Below are positions 1 to 12,200 of a stretch of 35,947 bases of DNA, piece by piece; within the stretch, counting starts at the first letter, position 1; each line of letters starts with the position of its first letter. The notes under the pieces are model-generated. The model saw nothing but the letters and a program-made list of their open reading frames with translations, was not told the DNA's origin and made no database searches. Both the position numbers and the translations under genes were made by a program. Source of the stretch: Pseudomonas mosselii (GTDB lineage: Bacteria > Pseudomonadota > Gammaproteobacteria > Pseudomonadales > Pseudomonadaceae); contig NZ_QJRP01000044.1 of assembly GCF_003205295.1 (NCBI RefSeq), positions 1 through 35,947 on the forward strand, given 5' to 3'.

Positions 1-1
1 C

Positions 2-190
2 CTCGGGGTGATCCGCAACGATCGCTACAACGGCGAGTACCACGGCCGTGCCAGCAGCCACTCGCTGGAGCTGTTCGCCCGCGGCCAGCACATGGCCGCC
101 AGCGTGACCTTCGCCCACAGCCTGGAACGCCCCGACGTGCTGACCGAGAAGGAACGCCCGGTGTATTTCCGCCTGGATTTCTTCCTCTGA
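2..190 (+). CDS. TpsB outer-membrane transporter, C-terminal end (partial)
   Basis: The frame is open from the window edge to the TGA at 188-190, so only about 62 C-terminal residues are visible. They alternate polar and hydrophobic residues like outer-membrane beta-strands (SLELFARGQHMAASVTFAHS) and end in an aromatic-rich strand, YFRLDFFL, as expected for the last strand of an Omp85/TpsB barrel of the FhaC/ShlB/CdiB type. The gene lies 32 bp upstream of the giant TpsA gene on the same strand, the standard tpsB-tpsA order, and would export that protein across the outer membrane. The POTRA domains and most of the barrel lie outside the window. The assignment rests mainly on context and is confident at the family level only. 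Confidence 0.75.
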   Translation, partial: LGVIRNDRYNGEYHGRASSHSLELFARGQHMAASVTFAHSLERPDVLTEKERPVYFRLDFFL

Positions 191-222
191 TCCACCTGAT
201 CCCCTGACTTACGAGACCTGAC

Positions 223-3200
223 ATGGACGTCCGCCTGTTCGCCTTCCTGGCCCGCCAACGCTCGGCCGCCATTCAGCCTCGTGAGCGTTTCTGCGGGTTG
301 CCCAAGCGGGGCCTGGCGTTCCTGCTGGCCAACGCCATGTTCTGGCAGCCATTCTGGGCGCAGGCCGCCGAAGGCGTGGTGGTCAGCGGGCCGGGCACCC
401 GGCTGGACCAGGCGGGCAATGGCGTGCCGATCATCAACATCGCCGCGCCCAATGGCAGCGGGCTGTCGCACAACCAGTTCAGCGACTACAACGTCGGCCA
501 GCAGGGGCTGATCCTCAACAACGCCACCGAGCGCACCCAGGCCACCCAGCTGGGCGGGATCATCCTTGGCAACCCCAACCTCCACGGCCAGGCGGCCAAC
601 GTCATCCTCAACGAGGTCAACGGCGCCAACGCCAGCCAGCTGCGTGGCTACACCGAGGTCGCGGGGCATGCGGCGCATGTCATCGTCGCCAACCCCCACG
701 GCATCACCTGCGATGGTTGCGGTTTCATCAACACGCCACAGGCCACGCTCAGCACCGGCAAGCCGGTGATCGAGAACGGCCAGCTGACCCGTTACCAGGT
801 CGACCAGGGACACATCGCCATCGAAGGCGCGGGGATCAATGCCAGCAACGTCGACAGCTTCGAGCTGATTGCCCGCAGCACCAAGATCAATGCCGAGATC
901 CAGGCCCGCAACCTGGCCATTATCGCCGGGCGCAACGATGTCGATGCCCGCACCTTGGCGGCCACCGCGCGTGCTGACGACGGCAGCGCCAAGCCGAGCC
1001 TGGCGATCGACTCCAGCGCGCTGGGCGGTATGTATGCCGGCGCGGTCAGGCTGGTCGGCACCGAGGCCGGTGTCGGTGTGCGCCTCGACGGGCGGATGAT
1101 CGCCAGCGGTGGCGATATCCAGCTCGATGCCAATGGCCAGCTGAGCATGGCCCAGGCCAGCGCTGCCGGCGATGTGAGCATCCGGGCGGCCGGTATCGAT
1201 GCGCAGGGGCCGGTACATGCCGGCAAGCAACTGCAGGTGGAAAGCCGCGGTGACCTGGTCAACCGCCAGGGGCTGACTGCGGCAGGTTCGGTGCAACTGG
1301 ACGCGTCAGGCCAACTGAGCAACCTTGGGGGCATCCAGGCCGGCATCCAGGCCGATGGCAGCCGCGCGGCCGATGCCGACCTGAAGATCAACGCCGGAGC
1401 CGTGGACAACCGCAGCCAGCGCCTGATCGCCAGCGGTGACCTGAAGCTGACCACGGGCGGTCGCCTGAATAACCAGGGCGGCAGCCTCAGCGCCGGGCGC
1501 CATGTCGACATCAACGCCGCAACGCTGGACAACCGCCAGCAGGGCAAGGTTGTCGCGGACGGGCGCATGACCCTGGCCGGTGGGCAACTGCTCAACAGCG
1601 ACCGTGGCCAGATCATCAGCCAAGGGGCACTGAATGCCACCTGGGCGCACCTCGACAACCAGGCCGGTGAGTTGTCCAGCTTCGATGCCCTGATCGTGCA
1701 TCTCGACCAGGCGCTGCTCAATGTCGATGGCGTGGTTTCTGGTGCTGGCATGGAGATCCATGCCCTGACGCTGAACAACCTGCGTGGCGTGGTGTCCAGC
1801 AGTGCCGGCCTGGAGCTGGTCAGTGGCGCGGATATCGACAACCAGCACGGTGAGATCTCCAGTGCCGGCGCCAGCCAGCTGCGCGCCGCCAGCCTCGACA
1901 ACCGTGGCGGCAGGCTCAGTGCCGATCAGGCGCTGACGCTGACCGTCGGCCAGGCTCTGGATAACCGCAAAGGCGTGCTGGCCTCGGGTACGGCGCTGAC
2001 GGTGAGCGCCGCCAGCCTCGACAACCGCGAGCAGGGCAAGCTGCTCAGCGATGGCACACTGACCGCCAAGGTCAGCGGCGTGCTCGACAACCAGGACAAA
2101 GGCTTGCTCAGTGGTACTGGCGCGACGCACATCGAGGCCGGCCAGCTGGACAATCGCGGCGGGCGACTGGTTGGCAAGGACTTGCTGACCCTGCAAGGCC
2201 AGCGCTGGGACAACCGTGGAGGCAAGATCGAGGGCGATGGCGCGATGACGCTGACCCTCGACCAGCTCGACAACCGTGACCAGGGCCTGGTCAGTGGCCA
2301 GGCCGGGGTGCGCTTCAATGGCACTGAGCTGCTCAACCAAATTGGTATCTTCGGCGCTAAGGGCAACCTGGATCTGGTCGCTGCGCACCTGGACAACAGC
2401 GGCGGCAGCCTGACCAGCGGTGGTGATCTCGATGGGCAGGTCACGCGCCTGGAACAGCTCGGCGGCAAGCTGTCCGCCGACGGCAAGCTGACCCTCAAGG
2501 GCGATTCGCTGGTCAACCGCCAGGGCGCCGTGCTGGGCGCCGGGCAGGGCATGCGCCTGACCGTGGGCAACGTCGACAACCGTGGCGGCGAGCTGTCCGC
2601 GGCCAAGGCGCTCAGCCTGACCGGCCAGCACCTGGACAACACCGGCGGCCAGGTCCTGGCCGACACCGACCTGTCGCTGACGGTGGCCGAGGTCATCAAC
2701 CAGGCCCAGGGCCTGCTGCGCGGCAAGGGCCAACTGACCCTTGAGGGCCAGACCCTGGACAACCGCGACGGGCGTGTATCCGGCGAGCAGGGCGCGCGCC
2801 TGCGCCTGGGCCAGGCGCTCGACAACGGCAAGGGGCTGCTGACCAGCGAGGGTGACCTCGATATCGGCGCCGCCAGCCTCGACAACAGCGACGCGGAGCT
2901 GAGCAGCGCCGGCAAGCTCACCCTGGCCACCACCGGCAAGGTAGACAACCAGCGCGGTTCGATCACCGCCGATGGCACCCTCGACCTGCGTAGCGCCAGC
3001 CTGGACAACCGTGCCGGCGAGATCGGCGCCCAGGGGGCCGTGGACATCGCCACCGGCACGCTGGACAACCGCGACAGCGGGCATGTGGTCGGCAACGACC
3101 GCCTGACCATCAAGGCCGGCCAGGTCAACAATGCAGGCAGCGATAGCCGCATCGACAGCGATGGCGCAATGAACCTGACCGCCACCGGCTTCGACCAGCA

Positions 3201-6200
3201 GGCCGGGCGCCTGCTGAGCAAGGCCTCGATCACCCTCGACCTGGGCCAGGGCGCATTGGTCAACCATGGCCTGATCAAGGCTCCGCTGCTGGTGTTGAAC
3301 AACCTCGGCAGCGTCGACAACCAGCGGGGCGAGATTTCCAGCTCGCAAGGTTTCACCCTCGTCACCACGACGCTGGACAACCGCCAGGGCAAGCTGATCA
3401 GCGACCAGGCCTTGACGGTGCGTATCGCCCAGGCACTGGACAATACCAAGGGGCTGGTCTCGGCCAAGGGCCTGGACCTGCGTGCCGCCAGCCTGGACAA
3501 CCGCGAAGGTGAAGTCAGCAGCCGCTCCAGCCTGGTCGTGGCTATTGATGATCGCCTGGACAATCGCCAGGGCACATTGGTAGGCGACACCTCGCTGAAG
3601 CTCGACGCCAAGACCCTGGACAACAGCAAGGGCAAGATCTCCGGCAAGGGCCGCGGCGAGATCGAGGCCGCCACACTGCTCAACACTGCGGGTTCGCTGG
3701 TCAGCCTGGAGCAGTTGCGGATCAAGGGTGGCGAGCTGGACAACCGTGAGTCAGGGCTGCTCGGCAGCAACGGTGCCCTGACCCTGGACGTCGATCGGAT
3801 CGACAACCGTGGCGGCGAGATCACCGGCAAGGCCGCTGTCGGCGTGACCGGCACCTCGCTGGACAACAGTGACGGTGGCCTGCTGGTCGCCGGCACGGGC
3901 ATGACCCTCGCCTTGCAGGCACTGCTCAACCGCAACAAGGCACGTATCGAGGCCCAGACCGGTCTGACCCTGACCGGCCTGACCCTGGACAACGACGGTG
4001 GCCGCCTGACCAGCCAGCGTGACATGACCCTGACCTTGACCGGCGCGGCGCTCAACCGCCTTGGCCTGATCAGCGCCGAGGGCCAATTGGTGATGGCCGC
4101 GCAAAGCCTGGACAACAGCACCGGCAAACTGGACAGCGCCGGCAGCCTGAAACTGACCACGGCGGGCGCGCTGCTCAACCAGGGTGGCGAGTTGCTGAGC
4201 GACAGCGACATCACCCTGGCCAGCGCCAGCCTGGACAACACCGACAAGGGCGTTATTGCCAGCAAGAGCGCGCTGGTCATTACCACCGGGCAGCTGGACA
4301 ACAGCCGCCAGGGCAGCATCAGCAGCAACCGCACCCTCGATCTGCATGCTGGTCAACTGGACAATCGCGACGGTGGCCGAGTCGGTAGCCGTGAAGCACT
4401 CGGCGCAACGGTTACCGGCCTCGACCAGCAGGGTGGCAAGCTGTTCAGTGACACTTCGGTGAACCTCGACCTGAGCCATGGCCACCTGGATAACCGTGGC
4501 GGCCTGATCAATGCCCCGTCGCTGCTGCTGAACAATCTCAAGACCGTGGCCAACCAGGGTGGCGAGATTTCCAGCGCGCAAGCGTTCACCGTCGCCGCTG
4601 AGCAACTGGACAACGGCAACGGCCGTTTGCTCAGTGACCAGCGCCTGCTGCTGCAGATCAGCCAGCGCCTGGACAACCTCAAGGGCCTGATCGGCGCCCA
4701 GTCGCTGGAGGTTCATGCCGGTGTGCTGAGCAACCGCGACGGTGGCCGCATCGAAGCCAAGGACGCGCTCGCACTCACCAGCAAGGGCGTGGACAACCAC
4801 GGCGGCAAACTGCTTGGCAGCAGCCTTGCACTGGACCTGCTCGGCGCCGACCTGGACAACGGCGCCGGCCTGATCACCACCGCCGGCCCACTGACCCTTG
4901 CCAACCTGGCCAAGCTGGCCAACCAGGGCGGCGAGATCTCCACCGCCCAGGCCCTGCGCCTGGATGTCAGCGAACTGGACAACCGTGACGGCAAGCTGAT
5001 CAGCGAACAAACCCTGGCCATCACCAGCGGCGCCATCGACAACCGTAACGGCCTGGTTTCGGGCTGGCAGGGGCTGACCGTGACCGGCCAGAGCCTGGAC
5101 AACCGCCAGCAAGGCACCCTGTCGAGCCGTTCCGGTGCCGTGCAGGCGACCGTGGCCGGCGCCTTGCGCAACAGTGACGGCGGCGCGCTGGTCGCCCAGC
5201 AGCGCCTGGACGTCAAAGCCGACAGCCTGGACAACAGCGCCAAGGGCATCCTGTCCAGCGGCAGCGGCCAGCAGCTGACGATCAAGGCGGCCCTGGACAA
5301 CCATGAAGGTGGCCTGATCGATGCCGGTGAAAAACTGGTCATCAGCGCTGGCGCCCTCGACAACCACGGCGGCCGCGTGGCCACCCGCCAGGACCTCGGC
5401 CTGACCGCCGCGAGCCTGAACAACAACGACGGCAACCTCGCCGCCCAGGGCGCCCTGACCCTCGATCTGCTCGCCGACCTGCTCAACCGCAAGGGCACGC
5501 TGTTCGCCGGCAAGGACCTGCTGATCCAGCGCGCCGGCCTGGTCGACAACCAGGGTGGCCAGATCGCCAGCCAGGGCCTGCTCAAGGTGCTGGCCGGCAG
5601 CATCGACAACAGCCAGCGCGGCACCCTGGCCGCCAATGGCGCGCTCGTGCTCAACAGCAGCGGGGCGCTCAGCAATACGGGCGATGGCCTGATCTACAGC
5701 CAGCAGGGCGACGTAGGCCTGCAGGCGGCCAGCCTGAACAACACCAAGGGCACCGTGCAGGCCAAGGGCGCGATCAGCGTGCAGGCCACTGGCGTGCTCG
5801 ACAACCAGGGCGGCAAGCTGATCGCCCAGGACGGCGCGCTGAGCGTGACCGCCGACACCCTCGACAACCGCGGCGGCATCCTTGCCAGCTTCAAGCAGTC
5901 GCTGGGTGTGCGTACCACCGGTGTGCTGCGCAATGGCAGCGACGCCAATGGCCAGCGCGGCATCCTTCAGGCCCTGGGCCTCGATGTGCAGAGCGCCAGC
6001 CTCGACAACTACGGCGGGCGCATCGCGGCGCTGGGTGGTGATGCACTGATCCGCACCGGGCAGCTGGACAACCGCGACGGCGGCATCTCCGCCAGTGGCC
6101 TGCTCAAGGTCAACGGCGCCAGCCTGCTCAACGGTGGCGACGCGCGCGGCGAAATGGTCGGCCAGCGTATCGATATCGGACTCAGTGGCGCCCTGGACAA

Positions 6201-9200
6201 CCGTGGCGGCATCGTCGAAAGCGCGAGTATTTTCGCCATCTCGGCCGCCAGCCTGGATAACCAGGCTGGCCAGTTGCGTGCCGTGGGCAGCACAGGCAAG
6301 AGCCAGTTCGCCATTGGCGGCCTGTTCGACAACCGCACCGGGCTGGTGGAAGTCGGCAATACCGACCTGACGCTCGGCGTCGGCGTGTTGCAGAACGTCG
6401 GCGGCAAGGTGCTGCATGCGGGCAAGGGCGTGTTCGACATCGACACGCTCAACCTGACCCGCGCTGGCGGCAATCTGATCACCCGTGGCGGTCTGACCCT
6501 GACCGCCGACAGCTGGACCAACGCCAGCGTGATCCAGGCCGGGCGCCTGACGGTCAACGTCAACAACCTCACCCAGACCGCCGGCGGCCAGTTGCTGGCA
6601 TTCGACAGCCTGGTGGGCAACGGCGGCAACTGGAGCAACGAAGGCCTGATTGCCAGTGACGGTGATCTCAGCCTGAACCTGGGGGGCACTTACAGCAGCG
6701 CCAATGGGCGGGTGAACAGCCTGGGTACGCTGGGCGTGAGCGCGGCGCAGATGAGCCTGGGTGGCAACGCCAGCATCACCGGCGTGGGCAACACCACGGT
6801 CAACGTGGCGGGCCTGCTGAGCAACCAGGGACGGCTGAGTGCAGCGGGTGATCTGCTGGTCAATGCCGGCAGCCTGAACAACCTGGGGACCCTGGGAGGC
6901 AACCAGCTGGTGCGCGTGACCGCCGGCAGCCTGCGCAACGATCGCAGCCTGTTGTTCAGTGGCGGGGACATGCAGCTGTACACCGGGACCCTGACCAACT
7001 TCTATGGCGACGTCTACAGCCTGGGTGGGCTGACGGTGGCGGGCAATGCCGCAGGTGGACTGGCGGGCAAGGTGGAGAACATCTCCGGCAGCCTGGAAAG
7101 TGCAGGGGACATGCGCCTGAATGCGCAGACGATCGAGAACCGCAAGGAAATCTTCAAGACCACGGGGGCCCCGACCTGGAGCTCGATCGGCATGCGTCAG
7201 ACCGGTCCGGGCGGCGGTCATATGGTGCTTGAGGAGTACTACGAGAAGAAGGTCGAGATCGACTCGCCCGCCGGCGCCATCCGTGCTGGCCGCGACCTGT
7301 TCGTGCTCGGGGGGCGGCTGGAGAACTCGGCTTCGGTGATCACCGCACAGCGTGATATCACGGTCAATGTGCAGAACTTCCTCAACAAGGGCGAGGCACT
7401 GGGCACCTATTCGGTATTGAAGTCGTTCACCCTGTCAGGCGTGGACAAGGTCAAGTACGCCATGCCGTATTTTGCTGCGGTGATGCGCTACAACGCAGCC
7501 AATGACCCGGAATACACAAGGGCCAACAGTAACGGCGACAGACACCTTGTTGGCACATTGCGCATGTGGGATGCCAACTGGAACGAGTCACGCATCACGC
7601 CCTACACCCGGCTTGGCGGTACCGCGAACTTCAACACCATCGCGGTCATCGGTTGGAAGAGCTGGTTCGACGGCTTCTCGCTCAGTGCGCTGAACATTGC
7701 GCCGGCATACAACCCGAATGCGAGAGCGCCGCTGCCCGCGCAGATTCAAGGCGTCACGTTCTACGACCAGCGTACCATCGAGCACGGCACTCAGGTCGGT
7801 GCCGCGAATGCTGTGGTACAGGCGGGTGGCCGGGTAAGCATCAATGCCACCAGGGATGTGATCAACAGCGTCATCCAGGAAGGGCTGACGGTCAGTGGTC
7901 CGGCAGGCAAGGCGTTTGACCCCAAGCTGCCTGGCGCTGCCGGTAACACGGTTATCCGTATTCACGCCCAGCTTCCCCCTGACCTGGCGCAACAACAGGT
8001 CAACCCCCTGGCGTTGGGCGGCTTCACCTTGCCCACCGGCCAGAACGGACTGTTCCGCCTGAGTGGCCAGGGGGGCAGTGCCGCGGGTGCCTCGCCGCAG
8101 GGTTGGACACTGGGAACTGCCGAGGTTTCGAACCAGGGCCGCCAGGCGCTGGTACCAGGTGGTCAGCCCGGCGCGCTGCAGGCCATGGACGCCAGTGCGG
8201 GTAACCAGAGCCATCAGGACATCGACCGCATCGCCCACCAGGGCGGTGCCGTGGGCGGCAACGCAAGTGCCATCGGTGTCTACGCACCGGGCGGTGCAGC
8301 GGTTGACGCCACCCCTGTGCCGCGACATCCCGGTGCCAACGGCAACCCGTGGAGTAACTCACGTCCCGACATTGCGGGTGTCACCCGTATGCCGGACAGC
8401 CAATACACCAGCAAGCCACACAAGTACCTGATCGAGACCAACCCGGTCCTGACCGACCTCAAGCAGTTCATGAGCTCCGACTACCTGCTCGGCAACCTGG
8501 GCTACGATCCGGACCAGAGCTGGAAGCGCCTGGGCGATGGCCTCTACGAGCAACGTCTGATCCAGCAGGCGGTGGTGGCCCGTACTGGCCAGCAGTTCAT
8601 CGATGGCCAGACCTCCGGCGAGCAGTTGTTCAAGTACCTGATGGACAATGCCCTGCGCAGCAAGGACCAGCTGCAGCTCAGCCTGGGCGTGGGCCTGACG
8701 GCTTCCCAGGTGGCGGTGCTGACCCATGACATCGTGTGGATGGAAAAACACCAGGTCAACGGCGAGGAAGTCCTGGTACCGGTGCTTTACCTGGCCCAGG
8801 CCAACAATCGCCTTGCCCCCAACGGCGCGTTGATCGCCGGTCAGGACGTGGAACTGATCGCCGGCGAGAACCTGACCAACGTCGGGACCTTGCAGGCCAG
8901 CCGCAACCTGTCCGCCACCGCTGGCAACAACTTGGTCAACACCGGCCTGATCCAGGCTGGAGAGCGCCTGGAACTGCTGGCCGGCAACAACCTGAGCAAC
9001 AGCGCCGGCGGCATCATCACCGGGCGCGACGTGAGCCTGACCGCGGTCAATGGGGACATCCTCAACCAGCGCGACCAGGTGCGCGCCGTCACCAACTTCG
9101 GCGGCACCAGCCAGCACAAGGACTACCTGGATAACGCCGCCCGTATCGAAGCTGGGAACAGCCTCAGCCTCAAGGCGGGCCAGGACATCAACAACGTCGC

Positions 9201-12200
9201 CAGTGTGATCCAGAGTGGCGGCGACCTGTCCCTCAACGCCGGGCGCGATGTCAGCCTGCTGTCGATCGAGGAGCGCGAAGGCTTCTACAGCAACCGCCAG
9301 CGCAACAACACCGTACAGCAGCATGGCGCGACGGTTACCGCCGGTCGCGACCTGAGCATTGGCGCGGGCCGCGATCTCACCGCGGTGGCCAGCCAGATCG
9401 ATGCAGGCCGCAACCTGTCCCTGGCCGCGGGCGAAGACCTGAACCTGACCTCCGCCGCCAACGAAGCCCACAGCTTCAGCCGCAGCAAGAAGGTCACCCA
9501 GTCCAAGGACCAGGTCACCCAGGTCTCGACCACGGTCAAGGCCGGTGGTGACGTGTCGCTGTCTGCCGGCCAGGACATGGCCATCGTCGCCAGCCAGGTC
9601 AAGGGCAAGGGCGATGTCGACATCGACGTCGAGCGCGACCTGACCATCGCTTCCGCCCAGGACGAAAGTGCCTCCTACTACCTCAAGAAGAGCAAGGGTT
9701 CGTTCGGTCGCAAGAGTTCGAACCAGAAGGAGAGCTACCACAGCACCAACGTCGCCTCGGTGATCGAGGCCGGTGGTGATCTCACCGTCAACGTCAGCAA
9801 GCGGGACTATGGCGGCATCTCCCTGGATGGCGGCCGCGATGTCACGGTGATCGGCAGCCAGCTCAAGGCCGGCGGCGACCTCATGATTGGCGCGACGGGC
9901 GATGTGGCGGTGCTGTCCGGCGTCGAAGAGCATGGCGAGTTCAGCAAGAAGACCAAGTCCGGCTTCCTGGGCCTGTCGAAGAGCGGCAAGAGCCAGCTCA
10001 AGACCAGCGCCACCCAGGTGGGCAGCGAGCTCGATGCCGGCAACGACATTGTCCTGGCGGCGGGCAGCGACGTGCGCCTGCGAGCGAGCAAGGCCAATGC
10101 CGGCAACGATGTGGAACTGCGTGCCGGGTTGGTGGATGACGAGGGCGATGTCAACCTGGTGTCGGCCAACGACACCGCCTATAGCCGCAGCGAGGAGTAC
10201 AAACAGAAGCTCAAGCTGTCGCTTTCGGCCAAGGACATGCTGTCGCCGACAGCGCTGATGCTGCCGGGCGTGCAAAACGTCTCGATCCCCTCGGTGTCGA
10301 TTGCGTCGGCAAAGACCTCCGGGCATGAAGCGCGCAGCAGCACCAGTGTCGGCAGCCAGGTGGTCGCCGTGCGCGACGCCACCCTGGAGGCGGAACGCGA
10401 TATCAACGTGCTCGGTAGCGGGATCAATGCCGGACGCAATGTCAGCCTCAATGCCGGGCGTGACGTGAACATCACTGCGGCGCAGAACCAACGTGACGAT
10501 ACGCAGTGGTCCAAGTCGAGCAGCGTCGGTCTGCATTCGGACACCGACGACAACGGTACCAATTTCTTCGCAGGCGTTGAAAAAGAGAAAGCCAAGGACC
10601 GCCTGCGCGAGCAGTTGGCTGCCGGCAGTCGCATCCAGGCTGGCAAGGACCTGGATATCAATGCCGGGCGTGATATCAACCAGACCGGTTCGGACTTGCT
10701 GGCAGGGCACGATATCAGCCTTGGCGCCGGACGAGACATCAATATCGATGCCGGCCGTGACACGCGTATCCAGGAGCAGGAACGCGAGTATGAGAGCCAG
10801 GGGGTCAGCGGCTCGATCAAACATAACGCCGGCAGTACCAAGGATGCGATAAGCAATACCGGCAAGGGCGAAGATGGCGTCAGCAAGGGTTCCAGCACCT
10901 TGCAGACCGTGGACGCCATCGGCCAGTTCTTCTCCGGCCCCACCGGTGACGGCAAGATCGGTACCAGCAAGCAGACCAGCAGCCAGCAAAGCGTGGAGCA
11001 GAGCAATCGGTCTTCGACGCTGGAGGCCGGCAACGATGTGAAGATGCAGGCCGGCAACGACGTCAATATCAAGGGCAGCAAGGTCCAGGCCGGGCGTGAC
11101 ATCGACATCAAAGGCCGGGATATCAACATCGATGTCGCCAAGGGCAGCAGCAGCCAGGAAAGCAACCAGTCGCAGAGCTGGGGTGGCGTGCATGGTGGCA
11201 CCAGTGGCGGCTTCAAGGTCGGCATCGGCGGCAGCCATGGCACTGCCAGTGCCGATGGCCAGCAGGGCACCTCCACGCCTTCGCAGCTGGAGGCCGGCGG
11301 CAACATCAAGCTCGACGCCAGCAATGACCTGAACATCGTGGGCAGCCAGGTCAAGGCCGGCCGCGATGTGGAGTTGAATGCCGGCAATGAGCTGAACATC
11401 GTGGCTGCCAAGAACGACAGCCAGCAAGAGCAGAACCGTCATAGCGGCGGTGGCGAGGTCGGCCTGACCTTCGGCTCGGAAGGTGTGGGTGTCTACGCCA
11501 GCGTCAACATGGGCAAGGGCGACCTGGAGCGTGAAACCCAGCGTCATCAGCAAGCCTATGTGTATGCCGGTGACCAGCTGAAGTTCACCAGTGGCAAGGA
11601 CACCAACATCAAGGGCGCCCAGGTACGCGGCGACGAAGTGATTGGCCGTGTCGGTGGCGACCTCAACGTGGCCTCGGCCATCGACACCGGCAAGGTCAAG
11701 GGCAAGGAGTTCGACATCAATGCCACCGTCACCGTGGGCCCGGGCGCCGGTGTCAGTGGCTCGGTCGGCTATGGCAAGACCACCGGCAAGACCGAGTGGG
11801 TCGAGGACCAGACGCGTATCACCGGGCGTGACAAGGTCGATATCCGCACCGAGAACCACACCCAGCTCGACGGTGCGCTGATCGCCGCCGACAACGGCAA
11901 TCTCAAGCTCGATACCGGCACCCTGGGCTTCAGCGACATTGCCGGCAAGGACAAGGAGCACGGTTACTACCTGAACGTGGGTGGCAGCTGGAAGAAGGGG
12001 TCGGCCAGTGCCGAGCAGGACCCTTCCAACGGCAAGGTCACCGCAGACGCAGGCAACGGCGAGAAGGGTCCGAAGAACCAGACCAGCTGGAGCGTCAGTG
12101 GCTGGGAGTATGAAAAGGACCGCGAGCAGACCGTCCGCGCCACCGTGGGTGCCGGTGATATCACTGTGCGCAAGGACGCCGAGACCGGCCAGGACTCCAC

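Noticed and set aside
1200..6650. CRISPR-like or recent tandem array from the recurring LDN coding motif
   Set aside because: The periodicity is at the protein level inside one long reading frame, and the DNA copies are diverged with no constant spacers.
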